DNA of 64,000 nt, taken from positions 153,768 through 217,767 of the forward strand of contig CACJSU010000002.1 in assembly GCA_902596165.1 (NCBI GenBank), written 5' to 3'. Shown in pieces: positions 1-8,078 of the stretch. Numbering within the stretch: the stretch's first letter is position 1; each line of letters opens with the position of its first letter. The position numbers and the translations under genes were made by a program. Origin of the DNA: an uncultured SAR86 cluster bacterium (GTDB lineage Bacteria > Pseudomonadota > Gammaproteobacteria > Magnimaribacterales > D2472). The notes beneath the pieces were generated by a model. It searched no databases. It saw only the letters and a list, made by a program, of their open reading frames with translations, and was not told the DNA's origin.

Positions 1-1343
1 GCCATTATTTCAACTAATTTTGGATGTTCTTCTGCAAGATTTTTATATTCATATGGATCAGCGCTGATATTAAATAATTTATTTTCTACGTTAATCTCTA
101 ATAATGTGCTTGTTATAACTTGAACCAATTTCCACTTATCATTAAAAACTGTTGTATGAAATTCACCGTAATTGGGTGTCTCAGAGGCAAAATAAACTTC
201 TTTATCGAGCTTAACTTTTTTTCCATCTTTTATAGCTGGCCACATATCTCTTCCCCAAATTTCTTTTGTATTTAACATAGGAACTCCTGAGGCACTTGCA
301 AGAGTCGGAAAAACATCCATTACAGTCATTATTGATTCAAAGTTTTTTCCTGCTTCCAACTTGCCTTTCCACTTCATAGCAGCTATAACTCTAATTCCTC
401 CTTCATATGTATCACCTTTACCTCCCCTTAGTGGGAAATTATCAGCCCCACCTCCAGCATATGCAGCCCCACCATTATCACTGCTAAATAATATTATTGT
501 CTCTTCTTCAATACCTTCACTAGCTAGAGTATCTAAAACTTTACCTATCGCTTGATCTAATCCATCTACAACAGCAGCATAAATAGGTCTTGCGCTAGGA
601 AGAAAGCCGCTCAATGTTCTGGTGCGATCAATTGCAACGCTTCTTGTAAGCTCCCTAGTATCCTCTAAATTCTTATATTTTTGAACTAGGTCCTCTGGAG
701 CCTCTAAGGGAGTATGAGGAGCAATAAATGGCATGTACAGAAAAAAAGGTTTCTCTTTGTTCCTTGCTTTAATCCATCTAGAAGCTTCATCTGCCAAAAG
801 AAACGTTTCATAACCTTCATCTGAAATAGTTTCACCATTTCGCTGAAAATCAATGCCGCCTTGATTTGCAAATGGAGGAAAATATCCTACTTCTGTATGC
901 ATGTGACCATAAAAATTATCAAAACCTCTGGCATTGGGATGGAATATTTCTTGAGAATGACCAAGGTGCCATTTGCCTACCATGGCAGTTTGATACCCGG
1001 CTGCTTTGAATGATTCTGGCATAAAATGCTCGTCTGGATGAACGCCGTTGTTCATCCAAGGCATAACTACAGAGTATGATATTCCTAGCCTCAATGGATC
1101 CCGCCCTGTCATTAAAGCTGCTCTTGTTGGACTGCATATTGGCGTTGTATAAAATCTGTTTAATGCTAGACCCCCAGAAAATATAGAATCAATTGCTGGT
1201 GTATCAATGGGGGCACCTCTTAATGAAATATCAGCCCAGCCCAAGTCATCAACTAAAAAAATTATTACATTGGGTCTTTTTTCTTGTGCGTTAATAATGT
1301 TGCAAAAAGCTAATAATCCAATAAAAAATAATTTAAAAGTCAT
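1..1343 (-). CDS. Secreted type I (formylglycine) sulfatase, 3' end cut by the window
   Basis: The reading frame starts at the ATG at 1341-1343 and stays open to the left edge (447 codons seen). The N-terminus is a hydrophobic export signal (MTFKLFFIGLLAF). Asp32 and Asp33 (VDDLGW) fit the metal site. Cys70 in ICSPTRAALMTGR is the Cys-X-Pro-X-Arg motif that family members convert to formylglycine. GKWHLG (Lys124, His126) and SSDNGG supply further active-site residues. Such enzymes hydrolyse sulfate esters, often on algal polysaccharides, in the periplasm or outside the cell; the substrate here cannot be told. The start lies 11 bp inside the end of the upstream monooxygenase gene, so the two are probably co-transcribed and translationally coupled. 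Plus-strand frames over this stretch are shadows. Confidence 0.93.
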   Translation of the reverse strand, partial: MTFKLFFIGLLAFCNIINAQEKRPNVIIFLVDDLGWADISLRGAPIDTPAIDSIFSGGLALNRFYTTPICSPTRAALMTGRDPLRLGISYSVVMPWMNNGVHPDEHFMPESFKAAGYQTAMVGKWHLGHSQEIFHPNARGFDNFYGHMHTEVGYFPPFANQGGIDFQRNGETISDEGYETFLLADEASRWIKARNKEKPFFLYMPFIAPHTPLEAPEDLVQKYKNLEDTRELTRSVAIDRTRTLSGFLPSARPIYAAVVDGLDQAIGKVLDTLASEGIEEETIILFSSDNGGAAYAGGGADNFPLRGGKGDTYEGGIRVIAAMKWKGKLEAGKNFESIMTVMDVFPTLASASGVPMLNTKEIWGRDMWPAIKDGKKVKLDKEVYFASETPNYGEFHTTVFNDKWKLVQVITSTLLEINVENKLFNISADPYEYKNLAEEHPKLVEIM

Positions 1344-3213
1344 ATTCATCTGCATTAAAGTTATTTGTCCAATTCCAATATTCTACCAATCTCCATGGGG
1401 ATGTGGTGACAACCTTTCCTTTGGAATTTTGATACCAGCTGGAAACCCTTTCATCCTGCCAAACCATCTTCTTATGCCTACTATCAAATTTATCTTGATA
1501 GTCCTTTTCAACCTCAGCTTTTACCCTAATAACTTTATGGTCATTATTCAGCATGTATTCAATTGCAGAACAAATATAATTAATTTGACATTCTGAATTG
1601 AAAATGATGCTGCCTGCATGAGCCAAATTAGTTCCTGGTCCATACATAGCAAAAAAGTTTGGCATAGATGAAAAAGTAATTCCTAAATAGGATTGTGGCG
1701 AATCCTTGTAAATACTTCTAAAGTTACCCAAACCGCCATCAATATTAATAGGGTAAAAAAAATCTTGTGCTTTAAAGCCTGTGGCAAAGATCACCGTATC
1801 AAACTCAAGCTCCTGTTTAGAGCTAACAATTCCTTTTGCACTCATCTGCTCGACTCCCTCTGAGAGCAAAGTAACATTGGGAAGATGAAGTGCCTCCAAC
1901 CATGCACCATTATCTTGCAACATTCGCTTTCCAAATGGAGGATAAGTTGGAATAACCTTATCAATAAGGGATTTATCAGAAATTTGAGACAACATTGCAG
2001 ATGTAAAGAGCTCCCTCATTTCATCATTTTGTTGATTAATAGAATCCTGGTTGGCTTTCCATGAAGGGTCAATAAACAATGAATCAAGCAGTTGATCTGA
2101 GCCAGGATAAAAAAGCAAAAATCTATACCATCGTGAATAAAAAGGTAAATTTTCTAATAACCATTTTTTTGCTTCATCAACTCGTTCATGATATTTTGGG
2201 TTTGGAAACATCCATGGAGGAGATCTCTGAAAAATAGTTAGCGCTTCACAAGATTGTGCAATGCTAGGAACTATCTGAAAAGCACTTGCACCACTTCCAA
2301 CAACAGCAACTTTTTTCTTAGTAATCACATCGGAATCAGGCCATTTTGAAGAATGGAACATATTACCTGAAAACTTATCTAAGTCTTTAATATCAGGAAT
2401 TTTTGGTTGATTGAGCTGGCCAACACAAGAAATCACAATGCTTATCATTTCCTTGTTTGATTTACCCTTACATATCGAATCCACCTCCCATGCTTTAGTT
2501 GAATCATCAAACTTCATATCAGTGACCTGAGTTTCAAAGTAAGTGGTTTTTTGAATATCATATTTATGGAAGCATTTTTTAAAATAATCGAGTAATTCTG
2601 GTTGTTGAGAAAAGTGCTCTGACCACTGATGGTTTTCTTCAAATGAATATGAATAAAAATGATTTGCTATATCAACTCGAGATCCTGGATATTGGTTTTC
2701 ATACCAAGTTCCACCAAGATCAATATTCTTTTCATAAATTTTAAACTTAATGCCCCGCTCAGCTAATTTAATTGCAGCAAGGATTCCAGACATTCCTGCA
2801 CCAATAATTAATACCTCTAGACTCGAGTTTGCAGGCTTGAAGCCTGAATTTAAATCATGAGATGAAATGTCTAAATCGCTCAACATCATGGGGATATAAT
2901 CAGAAGAAACGGTTTCCCCCACAATGAAATTCATCATTTTGTGAAGCTCTTCGTTAGACGGAACATAGATGTCATCATTCCCAAAGTTAGAATAAAACTT
3001 ATCTATCTCTTTGACGGCTATTTTTTTAATTGTCTTCTTATCTTCATTGGACAAGAATCCTTGTATTTCCCCTAGGACAGCTTGATTAGGCCTAGGTAAT
3101 TTATCTAATATTGAAATATCTCCTGTAAAATGAACCAATAATGCTGCGACAACAGGAAAACTGGCTGAATCTAATGCCCCTTCTAGAGTTTGCTTGGTAA
3201 TATTCACATTCAT
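1333..3213 (-). CDS. Baeyer-Villiger flavin monooxygenase with N-terminal extension
   Basis: This 626-residue protein has an FAD Rossmann motif GAGMSG (138-143), the GGTWYENQYPG segment (167-177), the Baeyer-Villiger fingerprint F-x-G-x3-H-x3-W-P (281-292) and a second, NADPH-binding GSGASA (306-311). Residues 1-130 precede the FAD domain. That extension and the total length resemble 4-hydroxyacetophenone monooxygenase (about 640 residues) rather than the shorter cyclohexanone enzymes. The family inserts one oxygen next to a carbonyl using NADPH and O2, giving an ester or lactone in the cytoplasm. The physiological substrate is unknown. It overlaps the downstream sulfatase start by 11 bp and is divergent from the gene at 3260. 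Confidence 0.9.
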   Translation of the reverse strand: MNVNITKQTLEGALDSASFPVVAALLVHFTGDISILDKLPRPNQAVLGEIQGFLSNEDKKTIKKIAVKEIDKFYSNFGNDDIYVPSNEELHKMMNFIVGETVSSDYIPMMLSDLDISSHDLNSGFKPANSSLEVLIIGAGMSGILAAIKLAERGIKFKIYEKNIDLGGTWYENQYPGSRVDIANHFYSYSFEENHQWSEHFSQQPELLDYFKKCFHKYDIQKTTYFETQVTDMKFDDSTKAWEVDSICKGKSNKEMISIVISCVGQLNQPKIPDIKDLDKFSGNMFHSSKWPDSDVITKKKVAVVGSGASAFQIVPSIAQSCEALTIFQRSPPWMFPNPKYHERVDEAKKWLLENLPFYSRWYRFLLFYPGSDQLLDSLFIDPSWKANQDSINQQNDEMRELFTSAMLSQISDKSLIDKVIPTYPPFGKRMLQDNGAWLEALHLPNVTLLSEGVEQMSAKGIVSSKQELEFDTVIFATGFKAQDFFYPINIDGGLGNFRSIYKDSPQSYLGITFSSMPNFFAMYGPGTNLAHAGSIIFNSECQINYICSAIEYMLNNDHKVIRVKAEVEKDYQDKFDSRHKKMVWQDERVSSWYQNSKGKVVTTSPWRLVEYWNWTNNFNADEYDF

Positions 3214-3259
3214 TTAATTATGCACTCAAAAACATTAAGATTTATAGCGAAAATTTAAA

Positions 3260-4366
3260 ATGTCTCAGTATTTAGAAATTATCAACAAAGTTCACTCCTC
3301 CTCATATAGATTTGTTTTAGTATCAAGTGGGGGTGGCACAAACGCCATATCCGAAATCTTAAAAGTTCCTGGAGCAAGTACATCGGTTTTAGAGGCATAT
3401 GTTCCCTATGCCAAAGAATCTCTAGATTATTATTTACTGAAGCAGCCAGATCATTATTGCAGTCTAGATACAACTTTAAGCATGGCAGCAAAAGCTTATA
3501 GTGCCGCTAAAAAAATCGATCCCGATACAAATCCAAAATATTTGCTAGGTATCGCAGTTACAGCCTCATTAGCTACAAATTACTCAAAAAAAGGAGATCA
3601 TAAATTTTTTATTGCCATTCAAACTTATAAATACTCCTCTAGCTTTTCTTACTCATTTGTAAAAGGTGAGCTGACCCGAGAAGAAGAAGAGCAAATTGTA
3701 ACTGATCACATCATCAATGCTATTGCTCAATCATGCGAGGTTCAAAGCAAAATAATCAGTGAAAACTCTTCACTTGTAATTAAAACTGTTAAAGCCCAAA
3801 AAAATTGGGTTAAGTTAGTTGATAATAAAATTGATTTTGTCTCTTCATCAAACCGTATACCTGAACTCATTTTCCCTGGATCATTTAATCCCTTTCATTC
3901 AGGGCATCAGTCTATGAGTGAATTAGCTGAGAAAAAAACTGGATTAGGTCTAGCATATGAAATATGTATTCAGAATGCAGACAAACCTCCCCTTTCGTAT
4001 CATGAAATTGAAAAAACTCTTAATCAATTTAATCATGAGCATGAGTGGGTATTAACCAAAGCAGGTAAATTTACTGATAAAGCAGAGTTGTTTCCAAACT
4101 CAGTTTTTATTATCGGCGCAGATACATTAACAAGAATTTTAGATGAAAAATTCTACCTAAATCGAAAAGATATGCTTGATCAACTAGATTTATTTAACAG
4201 CCATAATATTAATTTCTTGGTGTTTGGTCGGAAAATCAAGAATAGTTTTATAAGTCTTGAGTCTATCTCAATACCTGAGCATATAGCTAAACGGTTTTCT
4301 GGATTTGGTGAGGAAATCTTTAGGGATGATATTTCCTCAACATTGATTCGAAAAGAAGAAAACTAA
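3260..4366 (+). CDS. CinA-C-like domain fused to a NadD/CoaD-type nucleotidyltransferase
   Basis: Residues 1 to about 165 resemble the CinA C-terminal domain (SSGGGTNAISEILKVPGAS, then LLGIAVTASLAT), the fold of NMN deamidase. Residues about 200-368 are a cytidylyltransferase-like domain with PGSFNPFHSGH (HxGH at 213-216) and the later FIIGADTLTRI. In known families the first domain deamidates NMN to nicotinate mononucleotide and the second type adenylylates it, so the fusion could channel pyridine-nucleotide salvage. That role is inferred. Similar two-domain proteins are known in plants and bacteria. The classic ESCTGG motif of CinA is altered to SSGGGT, so deamidase activity is uncertain. 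It is followed 56 bp later by the dioxygenase gene. Confidence 0.75.
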   Translation: MSQYLEIINKVHSSSYRFVLVSSGGGTNAISEILKVPGASTSVLEAYVPYAKESLDYYLLKQPDHYCSLDTTLSMAAKAYSAAKKIDPDTNPKYLLGIAVTASLATNYSKKGDHKFFIAIQTYKYSSSFSYSFVKGELTREEEEQIVTDHIINAIAQSCEVQSKIISENSSLVIKTVKAQKNWVKLVDNKIDFVSSSNRIPELIFPGSFNPFHSGHQSMSELAEKKTGLGLAYEICIQNADKPPLSYHEIEKTLNQFNHEHEWVLTKAGKFTDKAELFPNSVFIIGADTLTRILDEKFYLNRKDMLDQLDLFNSHNINFLVFGRKIKNSFISLESISIPEHIAKRFSGFGEEIFRDDISSTLIRKEEN

Positions 4367-4422
4367 AATGTAAAAAATCGGTATACTGTTTTTTAATCTG
4401 CTCATATAAAACTGGGGGTTTT

Positions 4423-5565
4423 ATGAAAGGGTTTTTACCAAAAAAAACACCGGCTCAATCATTCTCAATTGAATCTGAATCTTGTTCAAGAATAGAAGAA
4501 ATTTGTAATAACCTTCCAAAATTATTGTTAACTGGAAAAGTTCAACAAACTATTAATAAGCTTTCTAAGAAAGATTTATCTATAAAACAATTATTGGTAA
4601 ATCAAATGGGGCAAGATTTAAAACTTGCCATGTCACAACTGAGTTTTATTGCTCATGCCTACATCTGGGGTGATATAAAACCTCATGGGACTCTACCAGA
4701 AGCACTTGCAAAACCTTGGGTTGAAGTATCCAAGCACCAAGGCAGACCTCCAATATTAAGCTATGCAAGTTACTGTTTGGATAATTGGTTTTTAATTAAT
4801 CAAGATGAAGAAATCTCCCTAGAGAATGTTGGATTAATAAATAACTTTTTAGGCGGGGTTGATGAAGATTGGTTCGTAACAATTCATGTATGTATAGAGA
4901 ATGCAGCATCAGGAGCTATAGAAGCTTGCAAAAAAATATCTCAATGTGATGAAAATTCCTCTGAAAATGAAATATTAAAATTATTAGAGCAGATAGCTGA
5001 ATCAATGCAAAAAGTAAATTCTATTTTTGCAAGAATGCCTGAGAAGTGTGATCCTTATATTTATTATCATCGTGTACGTCCTTTTATCTTTGGTACAAAA
5101 GATAATCCAGATCTAAAAAAAGGTCTTGTATATGAAGGGCAATTTGATAATAAGCCTCAATTTTTTAGAGGAGAAACAGGTGCACAAAGCAGCATCATCC
5201 CATCTTTGGATGGAGCCTTACAAATCTCACATACAAAGGATCATTTACGTCATTACTTAAATGAGATGAGGGATTACATGCCGCCAAAGCATAGAAATTT
5301 TATTTCTGAGCTTGAAAACACTTCGCAAGTTAAAAAACTTTTAGAAGGCTCAAGAAAACTTATAGATAAATACAATGATTGTCTTGAGGAAATAAGGGCA
5401 TTTAGAGCCATGCATCTTGAATATGCTGGAACCTACATTCACAAACAATCTCAAATTAAAAACCCGTTTGGTAGAGGTGGCTCAACTATAACTGGGACAG
5501 GCGGAACCCCATTTATGACATACTTAAAAAAGCATCGGGATGAAACCGAAGAGCAAAAAAAGTAG
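4423..5565 (+). CDS. Indoleamine 2,3-dioxygenase family heme protein
   Basis: This 380-residue protein has the helical IDO fold signatures: QGRPPILSYASY, YYHRVRPFIFG, FRGETGAQSSIIPSLDGAL, DYMPPKHRNFI and the C-terminal GTGGTPFMTYLKKHRD. His331 in AMHLEYAGTYI sits where the proximal heme ligand lies in human IDO1. The family opens the indole ring of tryptophan to N-formylkynurenine in the cytosol. No other kynurenine-pathway gene is in the window, so whether it feeds NAD synthesis or tryptophan catabolism is open. A GGGGG stretch 5-9 nt before the ATG can serve as ribosome binding site, and a TATACT hexamer near 4382 may be a -10 box. Confidence 0.85.
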   Translation: MKGFLPKKTPAQSFSIESESCSRIEEICNNLPKLLLTGKVQQTINKLSKKDLSIKQLLVNQMGQDLKLAMSQLSFIAHAYIWGDIKPHGTLPEALAKPWVEVSKHQGRPPILSYASYCLDNWFLINQDEEISLENVGLINNFLGGVDEDWFVTIHVCIENAASGAIEACKKISQCDENSSENEILKLLEQIAESMQKVNSIFARMPEKCDPYIYYHRVRPFIFGTKDNPDLKKGLVYEGQFDNKPQFFRGETGAQSSIIPSLDGALQISHTKDHLRHYLNEMRDYMPPKHRNFISELENTSQVKKLLEGSRKLIDKYNDCLEEIRAFRAMHLEYAGTYIHKQSQIKNPFGRGGSTITGTGGTPFMTYLKKHRDETEEQKK

Positions 5566-5570
5566 AAGTA

Positions 5571-5774
5571 TTATTTGCTATGAGGCGGAAGTTTTGCCTC
5601 AACAAACCATTCATGGACCTGCTTAGCGGGATTGAATTTTTTTAATCTCAATTTTTGATTTTCAATTACTAGCTTCTTCGTCTTAACAGCCATGTAATGA
5701 TAAGTGTGGCTATCTCTTGATTCGCTTTCTGGAATTAAATAAACCTTAGTTTGTTTTTTTTTGCTATCTGCCAT
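5571..5774 (-). CDS. rpmG: Ribosomal protein bL33, divergent
   Basis: The 67-residue product matches the bL33 core: TYHYMAVKTKK aligns with FYTTTKNKR, and KLRLKKFNPAKQVHEWFVEAKL-like spacing follows. The start at 5774 (MADSKKK) is preferred over a Met 13 codons upstream, because a perfect TATAAT at 5785-5790 lies between the two, and the longer N-terminus is not basic or L33-like. It is a 50S subunit protein. Most bacteria carry rpmG next to rpmB; here it stands alone, convergent with the dioxygenase gene, and the sequence is clearly divergent with a longer loop before the core. It lacks the four zinc-binding cysteines of the C+ type. Confidence 0.8.
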   Translation of the reverse strand: MADSKKKQTKVYLIPESESRDSHTYHYMAVKTKKLVIENQKLRLKKFNPAKQVHEWFVEAKLPPHSK

Positions 5775-5784
5775 AATGATGCAG

Positions 5785-5790
5785 ATTATA
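5785..5790 (-). promoter_or_regulatory. -10 box (TATAAT) of rpmG
   Basis: A consensus TATAAT on the minus strand ends 10 nt before the rpmG ATG. No good -35 box is visible. Transcription would start within a few bases of the start codon, leaving no room for a ribosome binding site. Confidence 0.5.
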
Positions 5791-5888
5791 CCGAAATCAG
5801 AGCAATTTCCCATGAAAAAATCTAAATATATTCTTTAAATTTTTAGGTATAAATCATTTATTTGAACTAAAATAATCGCTCAAAAAAC

Positions 5889-8072
5889 ATGCTTCATAAA
5901 ATTACATTCAAAAGATTAATTACAATTTTTATCTGTACATTTTCATTTCATCTAATGAGTGAAGGTATATCTCTTGATGGTGTTATCTCACCAAATGAGT
6001 GGGATCAAGCAACCCCATTTGATTTAGAGTATGAATTAATGCCATCTCGAAACACACCTGCTGCACTAAAAACTATAGCTTATGTAAAGTTTGATAAAAA
6101 ATATCTTTATATAGGCATAAAAGCATATGGGGACCCAAACAAAATAAGAGCTACATTAAAAAATAGAGATCAAACATGGAATGAGGACTACGTTGCTCTC
6201 ATGACAGACCCATTTAGGGATGGAAGATACGGCATTCTTGTTGGTGTTAATGCTTTAGGAGTTCAGCTGGATGAAAAACATATCAGCAGCGCAGGTCCAG
6301 ATGATTCATGGGATATTCTTTTTCAATCCGCTACTGCTTTTCAAGATGATGGTTATTCAGCCGAATTTATCATTCCTTTTTCAGAACTTCAATTACCAGA
6401 TACAGAGGTTCAAAGATGGAAGATGGGATTTATTAGAAAATCATATGAAGCAGGCATACAAACTGTATTTGGATCATTTAAAAACCTGCCAGCAGAAACT
6501 TGTTATGCATGTCAGGCAGATGAAGAAATTTTTTTAGGCTCACCAGAAAAAATCTATAGAAATTACTTATATCCATATATATTTTTAAATCAAAATGGTG
6601 ATAGGCCTGTAAAAGATTTTAAATTACAAAATCCTGATTATGAGATTGGCATAACTGGTCTTTACGATCTTAGCAAGTCATCATCCATAGAATACACAAT
6701 AAACCCTGATTTCTCTCAGGTAGAGTCAGATGTTCCAATGATCATGGCTAATCAAACTTTTGCCATGTCATACCCTGAAAAAAGAACCTTTTTTCTTGAA
6801 GGATCTGAATTACTTAAATCAGATACGCAAACTGTTTATACTCGATCAATTACCAATCCTCTGGGTGCAATTAAATATATAAATCAGGGTAAAAAAAATA
6901 CCATTTATTTATTACAAGCCACCGACACTGATTCGCCCTACTTGGCAGCTGGGCAATACAGATCATATAAAGGCAATGCTGGTAAAAGCAAAGTAACCGT
7001 AGGAAGGGTTAAAAGAAATTTAGGAAATAAATCACACATTGGATTGATTGCAACAAATAGAGATTACCAAGTTGGCGGCTCTGGTTCCGTGGTTGAATTC
7101 GATAGTCTTATTAACCTCTTAGATGATTATATTTTAGATCTAAATTATGCAAGGAGCGATACCCAAGAAGGCAGTATTAATTTTATTGATACTGATGATA
7201 CTTTTGCGGGTAGAACTTATGCAATGGATGGTGAGTCTTTCTCAGGGACAGCCAAAAATTTTCGTTTAAGGTGGGCTGTTAATGAGAGGAACGCAGGTAT
7301 AAGATTTTCAGATGTATCGCCCACATACAGAGCTCATGTTGGGTTTGTAGGTAGAAATGATTATAAATATCGTAACTATTGGTACGGAAGGACTTATAGA
7401 CCTCAAGGGACCATTAGGAGGATAAATTTTAATTTAAATAATCGAAATAGATTAAATTCTAAAAATGAAAAAATTCTAGAGTTTTATGAGTTTCAAATTG
7501 ATCTTGAAACAAATTTTAATTTTACTGGAACGATTGAATGGCAGCATAAACCTAGCGAGAAATTTAATGGTATTCAATATGGCCAGCAAAGAGATATTGA
7601 AATTAGGGGTCAATATCACCCTACAGAAAACTTCTTTACTAGTTTTGAGATTGAGAAAGGTGAATCTATAGCCTATAGAATTGATAATCCAGAAATCGGA
7701 GATGCAACCGAATACAATCTCTATAATGTCTTTAGATTTTCAGACAACTTTAAAATTTCTTTGGGGCATCGATACTCTGAATTAAAAAATAAAGTCACTG
7801 GAGAAAAATTCTATGCAGGTGAAATTAATAGATTTGAAATTGATTATCAAATTGATGGCGCCCTATCGACAAGAACCATCATTGAAAAAAATGATTTTAG
7901 TGACGATTACTTTTTAGAGGCTCTTATTCAATGGAAGCCCAACCCATTCACAATATTTTATGCAGGTGGAACGCAATTTTACAAAGAACCAAATCCTTTC
8001 AGCGATAATCTTAGGCTTGAAACTTCACAAATTTATGCAAAGTTTCAATATTTCTACAATCCAAATAAATAA
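5889..8072 (+). CDS. Outer-membrane DUF5916-type protein with N-terminal CBM9-like domain
   Basis: This 727-residue protein has an N-terminal signal segment (ITIFICTFSFHLMS). Residues about 28-215 form a carbohydrate-binding family 9/DOMON-like beta-sandwich (LDGVISPNEWDQA, DGYSAEFIIPFSEL). The remainder is a long beta-strand-rich region ending in an aromatic residue-containing strand (YAKFQYFYNPNK), as in DUF5916 barrel proteins. These are predicted outer-membrane proteins and are often near sugar or peptide uptake genes; the precise function is unknown. Its stop lies 6 bp from the stop of the convergent beta-glucosidase. Promoter signals upstream are weak. Confidence 0.8.
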   Translation: MLHKITFKRLITIFICTFSFHLMSEGISLDGVISPNEWDQATPFDLEYELMPSRNTPAALKTIAYVKFDKKYLYIGIKAYGDPNKIRATLKNRDQTWNEDYVALMTDPFRDGRYGILVGVNALGVQLDEKHISSAGPDDSWDILFQSATAFQDDGYSAEFIIPFSELQLPDTEVQRWKMGFIRKSYEAGIQTVFGSFKNLPAETCYACQADEEIFLGSPEKIYRNYLYPYIFLNQNGDRPVKDFKLQNPDYEIGITGLYDLSKSSSIEYTINPDFSQVESDVPMIMANQTFAMSYPEKRTFFLEGSELLKSDTQTVYTRSITNPLGAIKYINQGKKNTIYLLQATDTDSPYLAAGQYRSYKGNAGKSKVTVGRVKRNLGNKSHIGLIATNRDYQVGGSGSVVEFDSLINLLDDYILDLNYARSDTQEGSINFIDTDDTFAGRTYAMDGESFSGTAKNFRLRWAVNERNAGIRFSDVSPTYRAHVGFVGRNDYKYRNYWYGRTYRPQGTIRRINFNLNNRNRLNSKNEKILEFYEFQIDLETNFNFTGTIEWQHKPSEKFNGIQYGQQRDIEIRGQYHPTENFFTSFEIEKGESIAYRIDNPEIGDATEYNLYNVFRFSDNFKISLGHRYSELKNKVTGEKFYAGEINRFEIDYQIDGALSTRTIIEKNDFSDDYFLEALIQWKPNPFTIFYAGGTQFYKEPNPFSDNLRLETSQIYAKFQYFYNPNK

Positions 8073-8078
8073 GAACAT

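Noticed and set aside
1207..1596. Plus-strand open frame across the sulfatase/monooxygenase junction
   Set aside because: The minus strand encodes both proteins with clear motifs, and the plus frame has no recognisable features.
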